Source: JBMNQS01 sp050944255 (GTDB taxonomy: Bacteria; Bacillota; Clostridia; Christensenellales; Maliibacteriaceae). From it: a stretch of 23,256 nucleotides of DNA. Under the pieces are notes generated by a model. The model made no database searches. It was not told the DNA's origin and saw nothing but the letters and a program-made list of their open reading frames with translations. The stretch spans positions 1-23,256 of the forward strand of contig JBMNQS010000031.1 in assembly GCA_050944255.1 (NCBI GenBank), read 5' to 3'. The first letter of the stretch is position 1; the number at the start of each line of letters is the position of its first letter. Made by a program: the position numbers and the translations under genes. Positions 13,484-21,322 of this stretch are shown here, piece by piece.

Positions 13484-14419
13484 ATGCCGCTAGTCACCAC
13501 AAAAGAAATGTTCCACCGCGCCTACAAAGAGGGCTATGCCGTCGGCGCTTTCAACGTCAACAACATGGAGATCGTGCAGGGCATCACCGAGGCCGCAAAA
13601 AAGCTGCGCTCACCGCTGATACTGCAGGTATCCTCCGGCGCCAGAAAGTATGCCAACCATACCTACCTGATCAAGCTGGTGGAGGCCGCCGTGGAAACCA
13701 CCGGCCTTCCCATGGCGCTGCATCTGGATCACGGCGCGGATTTTGATATCTGCAAAAGCTGCATCGACGGGGGGTTTACCTCTGTGATGATCGACGGTTC
13801 GCATCACGAGTTTGAGAATAATGTGGCCCTGACAAAAAAAGTGGTTCAGTACGCCCATGACCGCGGCGTGGTGGTGGAGGGCGAGCTTGGCCGCCTGGCG
13901 GGTATCGAGGATGCGGTAAGCGTATCCGAGCAGGACGCCTCCTATACCGATCCGTCCCAGGTGCAGGAGTTCGTGGAGCGCACCGGCGTGGATTCTCTGG
14001 CCATCGCCATCGGCACCAGCCACGGCGCCTATAAGTTCAAGCCCGGCCAGAAACCTCAATTGCGCTTTGATATCCTGGAGCAAATTGAAAAACTGCTGCC
14101 CGGCTTCCCCATCGTGCTTCACGGCGCCTCCTCGGTGGTGCCGGAGTTTGTGGCGCAGATCAACGCCTACGGCGGGCAGCTGGACGACGCCATCGGCATC
14201 CCCGAGGATATGCTGCGCCAGTCGGCCAAGATGGCCGTCTGCAAGATCAACATAGATTCCGACCTGCGCCTTGCTATGACCGCCGCTCTGCGCAAGCACC
14301 TCGCCGAAAACCCCGGGGACTTTGACCCGCGCCAGTACCTGACGCCGGCCAGAGACGCCATCCGCTCGATGGTGGCCCACAAGATCAAAAACGTGCTGGG
14401 CAGCAAGGATAAAATCTGA
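13484..14419 (+). CDS. fba: Class II fructose-1,6-bisphosphate aldolase
   Basis: A 311-residue zinc-dependent aldolase of full family length that splits fructose-1,6-bisphosphate into dihydroxyacetone phosphate and glyceraldehyde-3-phosphate. The signature is H-L-D-H-G-A-D at 80-86 (catalytic D82, zinc ligand H83). Then D-G-S-H-H-E at 104-109, V-E-G-E-L-G at 131-136, zinc ligand H180 in G-T-S-H-G-A-Y, and zinc ligand H213 in L-H-G-A-S-S. The start follows AAGGAG. It is a single gene with its own promoter and a hairpin terminator at 14544-14579. A tagatose-bisphosphate or ketose-bisphosphate aldolase role is possible, but the motifs and single-gene context favour glycolysis. Confidence 0.9.
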   Translation: MPLVTTKEMFHRAYKEGYAVGAFNVNNMEIVQGITEAAKKLRSPLILQVSSGARKYANHTYLIKLVEAAVETTGLPMALHLDHGADFDICKSCIDGGFTSVMIDGSHHEFENNVALTKKVVQYAHDRGVVVEGELGRLAGIEDAVSVSEQDASYTDPSQVQEFVERTGVDSLAIAIGTSHGAYKFKPGQKPQLRFDILEQIEKLLPGFPIVLHGASSVVPEFVAQINAYGGQLDDAIGIPEDMLRQSAKMAVCKINIDSDLRLAMTAALRKHLAENPGDFDPRQYLTPARDAIRSMVAHKIKNVLGSKDKI

Positions 14420-14475
14420 GGAGACAATTGCTGCAACCGCAAATAAAATAACTAAGGACTCCGCCCTTAAACCCG

Positions 14476-14540
14476 CTTAGCACCTTTCTTGAAAGAAAGG
14501 TGCTAAGAACTCCAAAGAACTTTTGCTTCGCTTTGCGGCA
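14476..14540 (-). repeat. Hairpin repeat, possible second-family copy E3
   Basis: A 15-bp near-continuous inverted repeat, CTTAGCACCTTTCTT (14476-14490) with AAGAAAGGTGCTAAG (14493-14507), is flanked on the minus strand by AAAAGTTCTTTGGAGTT. That flank resembles the start of copies E1 and E2. No T-run follows on the plus strand, so it is a weak terminator candidate for fba. Confidence 0.45.
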
Positions 14541-14543
14541 GTG

Positions 14544-14579
14544 GAACGCTGTTTATAGGTTTAAACGGCGTTCTTTTCC
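14544..14579 (+). terminator. Terminator after fba
   Basis: GAACGCTGTTTA pairs with TAAACGGCGTTC (12 bp, one G-U) around a 6-nt loop and is followed by TTTTCCTT. It lies about 125 bases beyond the fba stop. Confidence 0.65.
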
Positions 14580-14640
14580 TTAAAATAACACAGATGCTTT
14601 TAAAAGCCCGGGCCGAACGAAAGAGCGCAAGCTCTTTCCA

Positions 14641-14680
14641 GCACATAAAAACGGCTGCAAAAGCAGCCGTTTTTATGTGC
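14641..14680. terminator. Terminator after murF
   Basis: A perfect 18-bp stem (arms GCACATAAAAACGGCTGC and its complement) with an AAAA loop sits 3 bases beyond the murF stop at 14683. The internal A-run and T-run suit both directions. Confidence 0.85.
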
Positions 14681-14682
14681 CT

Positions 14683-16041
14683 TTATCTGTTTTGCAGGTG
14701 TTCCACCGTGTCCTCCAGATGCATGCCGTGGGAGGCCTTGACAAGCACGTTATCCCCGTCGCGCAGGTATTCAAAGATGTGATCGATCAGCGCCTGCTGC
14801 GTGGAGAAGTAACGGGCGTCTCTCCCCTGCTGCTGCGCGCCCTGCACCATGTACTGGGCCAATTGCCCCACGAAGATCATTTCGTCGATGCCCGCGGAGG
14901 CGGCATATTTACCGATCTGCCGGTGATAGTCGGCGGCGTTCTCCCCCAACTCGAACATATCGCCCAGAATGCAGACCTTGCGGCCCTGGGCCTGCTTCAG
15001 CACGTCGATGGCGGCGCGCATGGAGTTGGGATTGGCATTGTACACGTCGTTTAAAATGGTCAGCCCGCCGGCCTGGACGATGTTCATCCGGCCGCCCACC
15101 GGCTCGTAGCTGTCCAGCCCCTCTTGAATGGTCCGCACGTCCATGTCCATGATGCGCCCGCAGGCGAAGGCAGCCAGCGCGTTCATGACCATGTGCGTGC
15201 CGGGCCGGTTCACGCGCATGAGCGCCTCCCGCCCCTCATAATGTACCGTAAACCCCGTGCCCAAAAGGCCCTTTGGCACAAGGTCCGTGGCGCGGATGTC
15301 GTTTTCCGGGCCAAGCCCTACGCAGATCACGTCGTCACGGGCATCCTTCAGGGTTAAAAGCAGCGAGTCGTCGCCGTTTATGATCACGCGGCCTCCCGGC
15401 CGCATGAACGGAAGCATTTCGGCCTTGGCCTTCAAAATACCCTCGCGGGAGCCCAGATGCTCGATATGCGAATCGCCTATATTGGTAAAGAGGCAGATAT
15501 CCGGACGGACGATTTTGGCCACGGCGGCAATCTCGCCGAAGTGGTTGGTGCCCATCTCGATGACGGCCATCTCATGCTCCTGCTCCAGGCGGAGGACGGT
15601 CATGGGCACGCCCACCTGGTTGTTCAGGTTGCCTATGGATTTGAGCACATTGAACTTCTGCGACAGCACGGCGGCCACAAACTCCTTGGTGGTGGTTTTG
15701 CCGACGCTGCCGGTGATGCCCACGGTCTTAACGGCAAACAGGTCCTTGTAGAAGGCGGCCTGGGCCTGGAAGGCGGCCAGGGTGTCTTCCACCAGAACAC
15801 AGGGCGCGCCCGCCTCCAGCGCCTTCTCGCTGAGACAGGCCGTCGCGCCGGATTCCAGGGCGGAGGCAATAAAGTCATGCCCGTCGAAGCGCTCGCCGCG
15901 GATGGGAATGAACAGATCCCCCGAAGCTGCACGGCGGCTGTCGGTGCAGACGCCGGTAATGATGATTCCCGCCGGGTCGGCCTCGCCTTTATATGTGCCG
16001 CCCGTTGCGGCGATGACATCCTGCAAACTGAAAGGTTTCAT
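14683..16041 (-). CDS. murF: UDP-MurNAc-tripeptide--D-Ala-D-Ala ligase
   Basis: A 452-residue Mur ligase that adds the D-Ala-D-Ala dipeptide to UDP-N-acetylmuramoyl-tripeptide in the cytoplasm. It has an N-terminal substrate domain (1-105) with T-D-S-R-R at 33-37, and the ATP loop G-I-T-G-S-V-G-K-T-T-T at 108-118. Then N-L-N-N-Q-V-G-V-P at 138-146 and E-M-G-T-N-H-F-G-E-I from 162. The C-terminal ligase domain contains N-D-V-Y-N-A-N-P-N-S-M. AGGTGAG precedes the ATG, which starts 4 bases after the ddl stop. An in-frame start at 16074 would overlap ddl and is not needed. Ddl makes the dipeptide that MurF uses, so the ddl-murF pairing is functional. Confidence 0.93.
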   Translation of the reverse strand: MKPFSLQDVIAATGGTYKGEADPAGIIITGVCTDSRRAASGDLFIPIRGERFDGHDFIASALESGATACLSEKALEAGAPCVLVEDTLAAFQAQAAFYKDLFAVKTVGITGSVGKTTTKEFVAAVLSQKFNVLKSIGNLNNQVGVPMTVLRLEQEHEMAVIEMGTNHFGEIAAVAKIVRPDICLFTNIGDSHIEHLGSREGILKAKAEMLPFMRPGGRVIINGDDSLLLTLKDARDDVICVGLGPENDIRATDLVPKGLLGTGFTVHYEGREALMRVNRPGTHMVMNALAAFACGRIMDMDVRTIQEGLDSYEPVGGRMNIVQAGGLTILNDVYNANPNSMRAAIDVLKQAQGRKVCILGDMFELGENAADYHRQIGKYAASAGIDEMIFVGQLAQYMVQGAQQQGRDARYFSTQQALIDHIFEYLRDGDNVLVKASHGMHLEDTVEHLQNR

Positions 16042-16045
16042 TGTC

Positions 16046-17089
16046 TCACCTGTACTTTTCAAGGGACAATTCAATGATCTTCTGACACAGCTGCCCGTAA
16101 GACAGCCCTACCTGCGCGGCCTCCTGCGGCAGAAGGCTGGTGGGCGTCATGCCCGGAAGGGTATTGGCTTCCAGGCAGTAGGGCTTGCCCGTGCCCTCCT
16201 CCAAGATGAAATCCACGCGGCCATAGACATCAAGCTGCAGCACCTTGAAAACCTTCATGGCCGCGTCCTGGAGCATTTTTGAAGCCGTTTCCTCCAGCTG
16301 CGCCGGGCAGACCTCCTTCGTCCAGCCGGGCTGGTACTTGTTGGCGTAATCATAAAAGCCGCTCTTGGGAATGATTTCGATGACCGGCAGCACCTGGTTG
16401 CCCAAAATGCCCACGGAAAACTCGCGGCCCCTGACGTACTTCTCCACGAGAATTTCGTCCTCGTACTGGAATGCCTTTCGGATGGCGCCGGACAGCTCAC
16501 CGGCGCTCTGGGCAATAAACACGCCGATAGAAGAGCCGCCGTGCACCGGCTTGACGATCACGGGAAGGCCAAGGCTTTCGGCCACGGAGATATCCTCCCC
16601 CTTTTTCAGCAGCAGGCCCGCGGCGGTGACGATGTCGTTTTGCAGGAACAGTTCCTTGGTGATCCACTTGTTCATGGCCAGGGCGCTTCCCAGGTAGCCG
16701 GTGCCCGTATAGGGAATTTCCATCACGTCAAACATAGCCTGGAGGCGGCCGTTCTCACCGTTTTCGCCGTGCAGCCCCATGTACACGATATCCGCCGCGC
16801 GGCAGATTTCCAGCACATGCTTGCCGATCTCCCCCATGGCGCCTTCCCCGCGCATGGCACGCACCGCCGCAAGGTCCGGCGCCTGCTGCGCCACCATCAC
16901 CGTCTTGATTTCATCGGTTTGGGTAAACAGTGCGGCGATGCCCTGCGGGATATCGTCCATCCCCAGAAAAACGTCCAGCAAAATGGCGTTATGCCCCTCC
17001 CCGCGCAGCGCCGCGCACACTTTGGTGCCTGAGGACAGCGATACGTCGCGTTCGGTGCTGATTCCGCCTGCCAGTACTACGATATTCAT
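16046..17089 (-). CDS. ddl: D-alanine--D-alanine ligase
   Basis: A 347-residue ATP-grasp ligase joining two D-alanines for peptidoglycan. The N-terminus is V-V-L-A-G-G-I-S-T-E-R-D-V-S. Then H-G-E-N-G-E-N-G at 107-114, K180-P-V-H-G-G-S-S-I-G-V, and the omega-loop F-Y-D-Y-A-N-K-Y at 245-252. R-V-D-F at 291-294 and E-A-N-T-L-P-G-M-T at 307-315 supply metal and substrate ligands. The tyrosine-containing omega-loop is the usual D-Ala-D-Ala form; no van-type D-lactate genes are nearby. GGGAG precedes the ATG. A promoter lies at 17134-17162. It is first in the ddl-murF operon. Confidence 0.93.
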   Translation of the reverse strand: MNIVVLAGGISTERDVSLSSGTKVCAALRGEGHNAILLDVFLGMDDIPQGIAALFTQTDEIKTVMVAQQAPDLAAVRAMRGEGAMGEIGKHVLEICRAADIVYMGLHGENGENGRLQAMFDVMEIPYTGTGYLGSALAMNKWITKELFLQNDIVTAAGLLLKKGEDISVAESLGLPVIVKPVHGGSSIGVFIAQSAGELSGAIRKAFQYEDEILVEKYVRGREFSVGILGNQVLPVIEIIPKSGFYDYANKYQPGWTKEVCPAQLEETASKMLQDAAMKVFKVLQLDVYGRVDFILEEGTGKPYCLEANTLPGMTPTSLLPQEAAQVGLSYGQLCQKIIELSLEKYR

Positions 17090-17133
17090 GTCAAAACTCC
17101 CATCTGTAAACTTGCCTTAAAACAATCCTTATG

Positions 17134-17162
17134 ATTATACCACGCCGCGGCGCGGCTTTAAA
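17134..17162 (-). promoter_or_regulatory. Promoter of ddl-murF
   Basis: On the minus strand TTTAAA (17162-17157), a 17-bp spacer, and TATAAT (17139-17134) with an upstream TGG that gives an extended -10. Confidence 0.7.
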
Positions 17163-17223
17163 GACATACTTATATCTATCGCCCATGAAACGGGGCTATG
17201 CCAGAGCATCTTTCCCCGCTTCA

Positions 17224-17232
17224 TGCTATAAT
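17224..17232 (+). promoter_or_regulatory. Extended -10 promoter of the TraX-like gene
   Basis: TGCTATAAT on the plus strand, 31 bases before the start codon; no clear -35. It is divergent from the ddl promoter about 90 bases away. Confidence 0.55.
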
Positions 17233-17263
17233 GTTTTTAATTCCCAAGAAAAGGAGCGTCCCT

Positions 17264-17974
17264 ATGCGGCAGGAGAATACCAAAGCATTCGGTTTTTCGG
17301 GGTTTGTGCTGAAATTAATTGGCGTCATACTGATGCTGCTGGACCATCTGTACGCCTTTCTGCCGGACATGCCCCTTTGGCTCAATTACGTGGGCAGGGC
17401 CTCGGCGCCCATCTTCATGTACTTATCGGTGGAAGCGTTTTTTCATACCTCCAGCAGAAAGAACTATTTGATCCGCCTGTACATAGCCGCCGCCGTCATG
17501 CTGGGCATCGATTTACTGCTTGACATCACCAACAATATTTTCCTGACCCTGGCGGTAGGCGTCTCCATGATGAGCTGCTTTGAAGCGTACAAAAAGGACA
17601 GGGCCAGGTACTATCCGCTGATCGGCGGGATCATATTCGGCATGCTGATGCTTTTAACCGAAGGGAGCTACTACATGCTGGCGGTGGTGCTGGCGTTCTA
17701 TCTTTTCCGGAATCATAAAGTCTGGATGTCGGCGGCCTACGCCGCCCTTTATGTGGGCATGCCGCTGTACGATGCGCTGGCAAATACCGGCGCCACATTG
17801 TATGAAACGCTGTTTCTATACAATTACCAGTGGATGAGCCTGCTGGCGCTGCCGCTGATTCTCCTGTACAACGGCAAGCCGGGACCGAAAACCCCGGCGG
17901 CCAAATGGATGTTCTACGTCATCTATCCGGCCCATCTGATCGCCTTTGTGCTGCTTGGAAGGGTGCTGATGTGA
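17264..17974 (+). CDS. TraX-family membrane protein
   Basis: A 236-residue protein with about eight membrane helices. The N-terminal F-V-L-K-L-I-G-V-I-L-M-L-L-D-H, followed by Y-V-G-R-A-S-A-P-I-F-M-Y-L-S-V-E-A-F, is characteristic of the TraX family (PF05857). The C-terminal W-M-F-Y-V-I-Y-P-A-H-L also fits. In the F plasmid TraX acetylates pilin. Chromosomal Firmicutes relatives stand alone without conjugation genes and probably act on other envelope substrates. AAAGGAG (17250-17256) fixes the start at 17264 rather than the open frame from 17198, which would contain the promoter. It is the last GC-rich gene before the AT-rich island. Confidence 0.85.
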   Translation: MRQENTKAFGFSGFVLKLIGVILMLLDHLYAFLPDMPLWLNYVGRASAPIFMYLSVEAFFHTSSRKNYLIRLYIAAAVMLGIDLLLDITNNIFLTLAVGVSMMSCFEAYKKDRARYYPLIGGIIFGMLMLLTEGSYYMLAVVLAFYLFRNHKVWMSAAYAALYVGMPLYDALANTGATLYETLFLYNYQWMSLLALPLILLYNGKPGPKTPAAKWMFYVIYPAHLIAFVLLGRVLM

Positions 17975-18250
17975 CGATCCGGCGCACCAGCCGTTTTGCC
18001 GCAGGAATACGCGAGAAAAAACCCCGTAAAAGGGAGTTAGTCATAGGATTTACGAAAACATATAAATTTTTGACCGACTCTTTTCAAGCGGAGGAAACAA
18101 AGCGACGACTATGCAAGAGTAGAAATGCTCTGGCATGGTCGTTTTCTTTTCGTTTGAAATTGAATGAGTTTTTTATAATCATCCTGTATTTGGATGAGAA
18201 TAATCTGTGCTTAATGGCATGTTCGGAAATTAGTTTAGAAAAAGTACAGA
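17975..18250. other. Junction between GC-rich chromosome and AT-rich island
   Basis: The GC-rich sequence ends at about 18,040, just after CCCCGTAAAAGGG, and gives way to AT-rich sequence by about 18,055. The frame running from 17830 to 18309 has no ribosome binding site and crosses both the TraX-like gene and the junction, so I do not call it a gene. I see no integrase, tRNA or convincing direct repeat at this border. Confidence 0.5.
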
Positions 18251-18279
18251 TTGACTTAGGGTTAATTATTTTGTATACT
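18251..18279 (+). promoter_or_regulatory. Promoter of the restriction-modification operon
   Basis: TTGACT at 18251-18256, an exact 17-bp spacer and TATACT at 18274-18279. It is a near-consensus sigma-A promoter, with transcription expected from about 18286. Confidence 0.85.
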
Positions 18280-18306
18280 AAAAGTGACCCAAAATTAGGG
18301 CTAATT
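18256..18306 (+). promoter_or_regulatory. Direct-repeat operator candidate bracketing the -10
   Basis: TTAGGGTTAATT (18256-18267, in the spacer) recurs as TTAGGGCTAATT (18295-18306, early leader), 11 of 12 bases identical and 39 bases apart. TGACCC (18285-18290) and TGACCT (18307-18312) are a second short pair. A protein bound at both copies would block the promoter. The natural candidate is the AbrB-like protein encoded next, but this is inference. Confidence 0.45.
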
Positions 18307-18341
18307 TGACCTAAAAATAGTTCGTTATAGGAGGACTATTA

Positions 18342-18527
18342 ATGAGGAAAATTAATGATAGTGATAGGATTTTTTTGAGTACATATCTTCTACACAAAGA
18401 TAACAGAATACGCCTGCCAAGAGCCATTGAAAATAACCTGCCAGTGGTTCCGGGTAAAACGCATTTTGATATTTATTTTGATGTGAAAAGTCGTGAATTA
18501 ATTCTGAAGATATCTGAAAAGAGGTGA
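18342..18527 (+). CDS. AbrB/SpoVT-fold small DNA-binding protein
   Basis: A 61-residue protein. Residues 21-57 follow the swapped-hairpin pattern of AbrB/MazE/SpoVT proteins: N-R-I-R-L-P-R-A-I-E, then L-P-V-V-P-G-K, then I-Y-F-D-V-K and a final L-I-L-K-I strand. Such proteins dimerise and bind DNA as repressors, global regulators or antitoxins. No toxin gene is adjacent; instead it begins an operon with two DNA methyltransferases, 10 bases before the first. GGAGG (18330-18334) gives strong translation. I infer a controller-like role for the restriction-modification genes through the direct repeats at its promoter. A solitary antitoxin relic is the alternative. Confidence 0.65.
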   Translation: MRKINDSDRIFLSTYLLHKDNRIRLPRAIENNLPVVPGKTHFDIYFDVKSRELILKISEKR

Positions 18528-18537
18528 AGGCTAATAT

Positions 18538-20427
18538 ATGAATGTGAGTATAACTGAACAAAATACAAGAATAACCTCTTTAGCTGATATTATTCAAAAA
18601 GCTAGAAATGCATTAATTGAAGATAATTTATCTATAAGATTTTCTTCAGATGAAACAAGGCGAATTATTATGATTTGTTTGCTCTGTATGCTTACTGATC
18701 AAAAGCATAATAACAATCCCCCTTGCGTGTTATCAGATTTTCTTAATAAATCAAATTTAGTTTGCCTAAGCAAGGATTGGATTAACGAGCACTTAGATAG
18801 TTCTTCAATCAATGTTGAGGAAACAATCAGAATTTTGCTAAGTCTTAATAAATTACCTGATTGGCGCAAGCTTTTAAACTATGCATATGAGGCACTAGAG
18901 TATGATACCGATGAGTATTTTTCGATAGATGTTAAAAGAGGGGTTAGGAACCAAAATTCCAAAAAGAAAAAGCAAGGAATTTACTACACGCCAGAAGACG
19001 TAATTGATTTCATGGTATCTCAATGTATGGATGCATTATTTGCCAATAATAAATTGGTTGAGCCATCTTTTATTGATTGTAGTTGTGGAACGGGCGTTTT
19101 CTTATTAAAAGTATTCCTTCGTTTGGAAAACTTGTTCAATGCAGAACATGACTTAAAGAGATCATTACAGCTGATGAGAAAATGTATTTGGGGAGTAGAT
19201 ATAAGTCCAAATGCAATAGATAGTTGTAAGATGGTTTTTGCGACATATTATCTAGATAATTATCTTACAGCTATAGATAAATTAGATGAAATTTGGAGTA
19301 TCCTATGCGATTGTTTTTTTGTGGGCGACTCAACAAATCTCGATGAAGTTATTAGACGCAATGAGAAGTTACCCAACACTTATGATTGCATTATCGGTAA
19401 TCCTCCATATGTGACACTAGGAAAATCATCAAATTTATTTATTACATATGTTGATAATATGATTAAATACTCATCACAGATGAGTTGCTCTGCTCTTGTT
19501 TTGCCATTATCTATTTGTTACTCGCAAGGCCAGGGGTTTATTGATCTAAGAAAAAAAATACAGACTGACTGTGCATGTTGGGAGTTCTATAATTTTGATA
19601 GAAGTCCGGATTCATTATTCGGAGATCAAGTAAAAACTCGTAACACAATTTTGATCAGAAAGGCAGTGAACAACGATAATGCGATATATACCACAAGATT
19701 GCAAAGGTGGACATCTACCAATAGAAAAGAGCTATTCGAAAATATAGAATTATGCGATATAACTGATATTAGCATTGAGAAAAGGGTACCTAAGCTTTCT
19801 TCTTATAGTGAGAAAACTGCATTCTTACAAATAAGCAATGGTAGAACTTGCATAACAGATCTAGTTTCACGTACAAGTGAGGAGGATATCCTTCTCGTTT
19901 TGAATGGAACAGCATATAATTGGATTTGTGCTTATGATCATTTTCCTCCCTCGCGTGATGAAAACGGAAATTTATATGTGTCAAGTACATGTACCTCATT
20001 TGCTTTTAAAGAAAAAGATGAACGAGATTTTAGCATTGCTCTATTAAGTAATCGAATTGCATATTGGTATTGGACAGTTATTGGAGATGGGTTCCATCTT
20101 AATGCGTCTTTCCTTTCCGATTATCATATTGGTAAAGATGATTTTTCAGAAGCTCAGTATAGAGAATTATGCACCCTCGGCAGAGAGTATTGTGCCAAGA
20201 TAAAGATGAATCCTACTTACTCATATAATGCTGGAAAGGAAATAGTCAATTATTCTCATTGGAATGTAATGGATATCGTCGAAAGAATCGAAGAAATAAT
20301 AATAAATGCACTGAAATTACCAGAAAATTTTCATACTAATATTGGAAATTGGTACATTAATCAAGTGCAGTGCAACAGAAAAAATGGAAGAGGTAGATAT
20401 GACAATGTCAAGTGTTATTACGTCTGA
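18538..20427 (+). CDS. N6-adenine DNA methyltransferase, gamma-type (Eco57I/HsdM-like)
   Basis: A 629-residue protein. Residues 1-145 are a helical N-terminal region. G-I-Y-Y-T-P at 147-152 is the motif seen ahead of the catalytic domain in Eco57I- and HsdM-type enzymes. Motif I is D-C-S-C-G-T-G at 180-186 (S-adenosylmethionine binding), with an acidic G-V-D-I-S at 219-223. Motif IV N-P-P-Y at 288-291 marks N6-adenine methylation. Residues 380-629 are probably the target recognition part. There is no nuclease motif, so it is not a fused Type IIG enzyme. AGGTGAAGG precedes the ATG. Codon use is markedly AT-rich. The second methyltransferase overlaps its end by 29 bases. Confidence 0.87.
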   Translation: MNVSITEQNTRITSLADIIQKARNALIEDNLSIRFSSDETRRIIMICLLCMLTDQKHNNNPPCVLSDFLNKSNLVCLSKDWINEHLDSSSINVEETIRILLSLNKLPDWRKLLNYAYEALEYDTDEYFSIDVKRGVRNQNSKKKKQGIYYTPEDVIDFMVSQCMDALFANNKLVEPSFIDCSCGTGVFLLKVFLRLENLFNAEHDLKRSLQLMRKCIWGVDISPNAIDSCKMVFATYYLDNYLTAIDKLDEIWSILCDCFFVGDSTNLDEVIRRNEKLPNTYDCIIGNPPYVTLGKSSNLFITYVDNMIKYSSQMSCSALVLPLSICYSQGQGFIDLRKKIQTDCACWEFYNFDRSPDSLFGDQVKTRNTILIRKAVNNDNAIYTTRLQRWTSTNRKELFENIELCDITDISIEKRVPKLSSYSEKTAFLQISNGRTCITDLVSRTSEEDILLVLNGTAYNWICAYDHFPPSRDENGNLYVSSTCTSFAFKEKDERDFSIALLSNRIAYWYWTVIGDGFHLNASFLSDYHIGKDDFSEAQYRELCTLGREYCAKIKMNPTYSYNAGKEIVNYSHWNVMDIVERIEEIIINALKLPENFHTNIGNWYINQVQCNRKNGRGRYDNVKCYYV

Positions 20428-21274
20428 TATAAAAGAGGCATCAAAACTTACAAGTGAAGAATGGAAAGAGTGGACTAAAACTGTTTGGAGTATTGCAAAC
20501 GTAAGAGATGATATTCACCCAGCAGTGTTTCCACCAGAAATACCTTATCGATTGATAAGGATGTTTTCCTTCGTTGGCGAAGCAGTTTTAGATCCCTTTT
20601 CAGGAATGGCGACAACTGGAAAAGTATCGCTTCAAACAAAACGTTCGTATATAGGGTTTGAAACAAACAAAGAATATTATACTGAATCATTAAAGAGATT
20701 ATATGAAACAGCAGAAAAAGAGAAAATACAAGATCCAAAATTTGTGATTTACAATTCAAGTTCTTGTGATATGTCATTGGTTCAAGACAATAGTGTGGGA
20801 ATTGTAGTCACATCGCCTCCATATTGGAATAAAGCAGATTATGGTGATTACAACGATAATATTGGAGGATATGAATTCTACGATGATTTTTTAATGGATT
20901 TAAAAAAGGTATTTCAAGAGTGCTATCGTATACTTATCCCGGGAAGAAAACTTTGTGTTGTAACTGCAAATGTAAACCAGAATACGAAAGAGTATGGGTT
21001 GATTACTATTCCATTAGCTACTGATATGACTAAAATTATGCAGGACTGTGGTTTCGCACTAATAAATCAAATTATATGGAATAAAGATGGAACTGGCGGT
21101 CGGTGGGGTTCTGCTAATTCACAAAGGCCAATATTTGGGAGTTATCCATATCCGCCAAACTTTTTGTTCAAAAATGTGAATGAATATATTATCATTGTTC
21201 AAAAACCAGATCCAAAAAAGAAAAACTCGAAAGCTCCTTCTTACAAAAGTTTATTTCGAGGTAAACCTATCTAA
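20399..21274 (+). CDS. Second DNA methyltransferase (N4-cytosine or N6-adenine, N6_N4_Mtase family)
   Basis: A 291-residue site-specific methyltransferase. Motif X-like V-F-P-P-E-I-P-Y-R-L-I is at 43-53. Motif I, L-D-P-F-S-G-M-A-T-T-G, is at 64-74 and motif IV, T-S-P-P-Y-W, at 138-143. S-P-P-Y is usual in N4-cytosine enzymes, though some N6-adenine enzymes share it. The motif order X-I-IV differs from the classic beta order. Residues 155-260 probably hold target recognition. The ATG at 20399 has GGAAGAGG 4-5 bases upstream; an earlier start at 20342 lacks one. The 29-base overlap with the first methyltransferase implies translational coupling. A terminator follows at 21277-21317. Confidence 0.85.
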   Translation: MTMSSVITSDIKEASKLTSEEWKEWTKTVWSIANVRDDIHPAVFPPEIPYRLIRMFSFVGEAVLDPFSGMATTGKVSLQTKRSYIGFETNKEYYTESLKRLYETAEKEKIQDPKFVIYNSSSCDMSLVQDNSVGIVVTSPPYWNKADYGDYNDNIGGYEFYDDFLMDLKKVFQECYRILIPGRKLCVVTANVNQNTKEYGLITIPLATDMTKIMQDCGFALINQIIWNKDGTGGRWGSANSQRPIFGSYPYPPNFLFKNVNEYIIIVQKPDPKKKNSKAPSYKSLFRGKPI

Positions 21275-21276
21275 TG

Positions 21277-21317
21277 AAAAGAACTGTAGGCACTTTGTTC
21301 GCCTACAGTTCTTTTTT
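21277..21317. terminator. Bidirectional terminator between methyltransferase and nuclease genes
   Basis: A 15-bp stem (AAAAGAACTGTAGGC / GCCTACAGTTCTTTT) with a 9-nt loop. T-runs on both strands serve the convergent genes, starting 3 bases past one stop and 6 bases past the other. Confidence 0.88.
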
Positions 21318-21322
21318 GGGAA

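Noticed and set aside
17830..18309. A 159-residue plus-strand frame across the island border
   Set aside because: It begins inside the TraX-like gene in another phase, crosses the composition junction and lacks a start signal.
18342..18527. Toxin-antitoxin module
   Set aside because: The AbrB-like protein could be an antitoxin, but the next gene is a methyltransferase and no small toxin gene is adjacent.
18538..21274. Type I restriction-modification system
   Set aside because: No HsdS specificity gene and no helicase/HsdR gene; the second gene is a methyltransferase, not a target recognition subunit.
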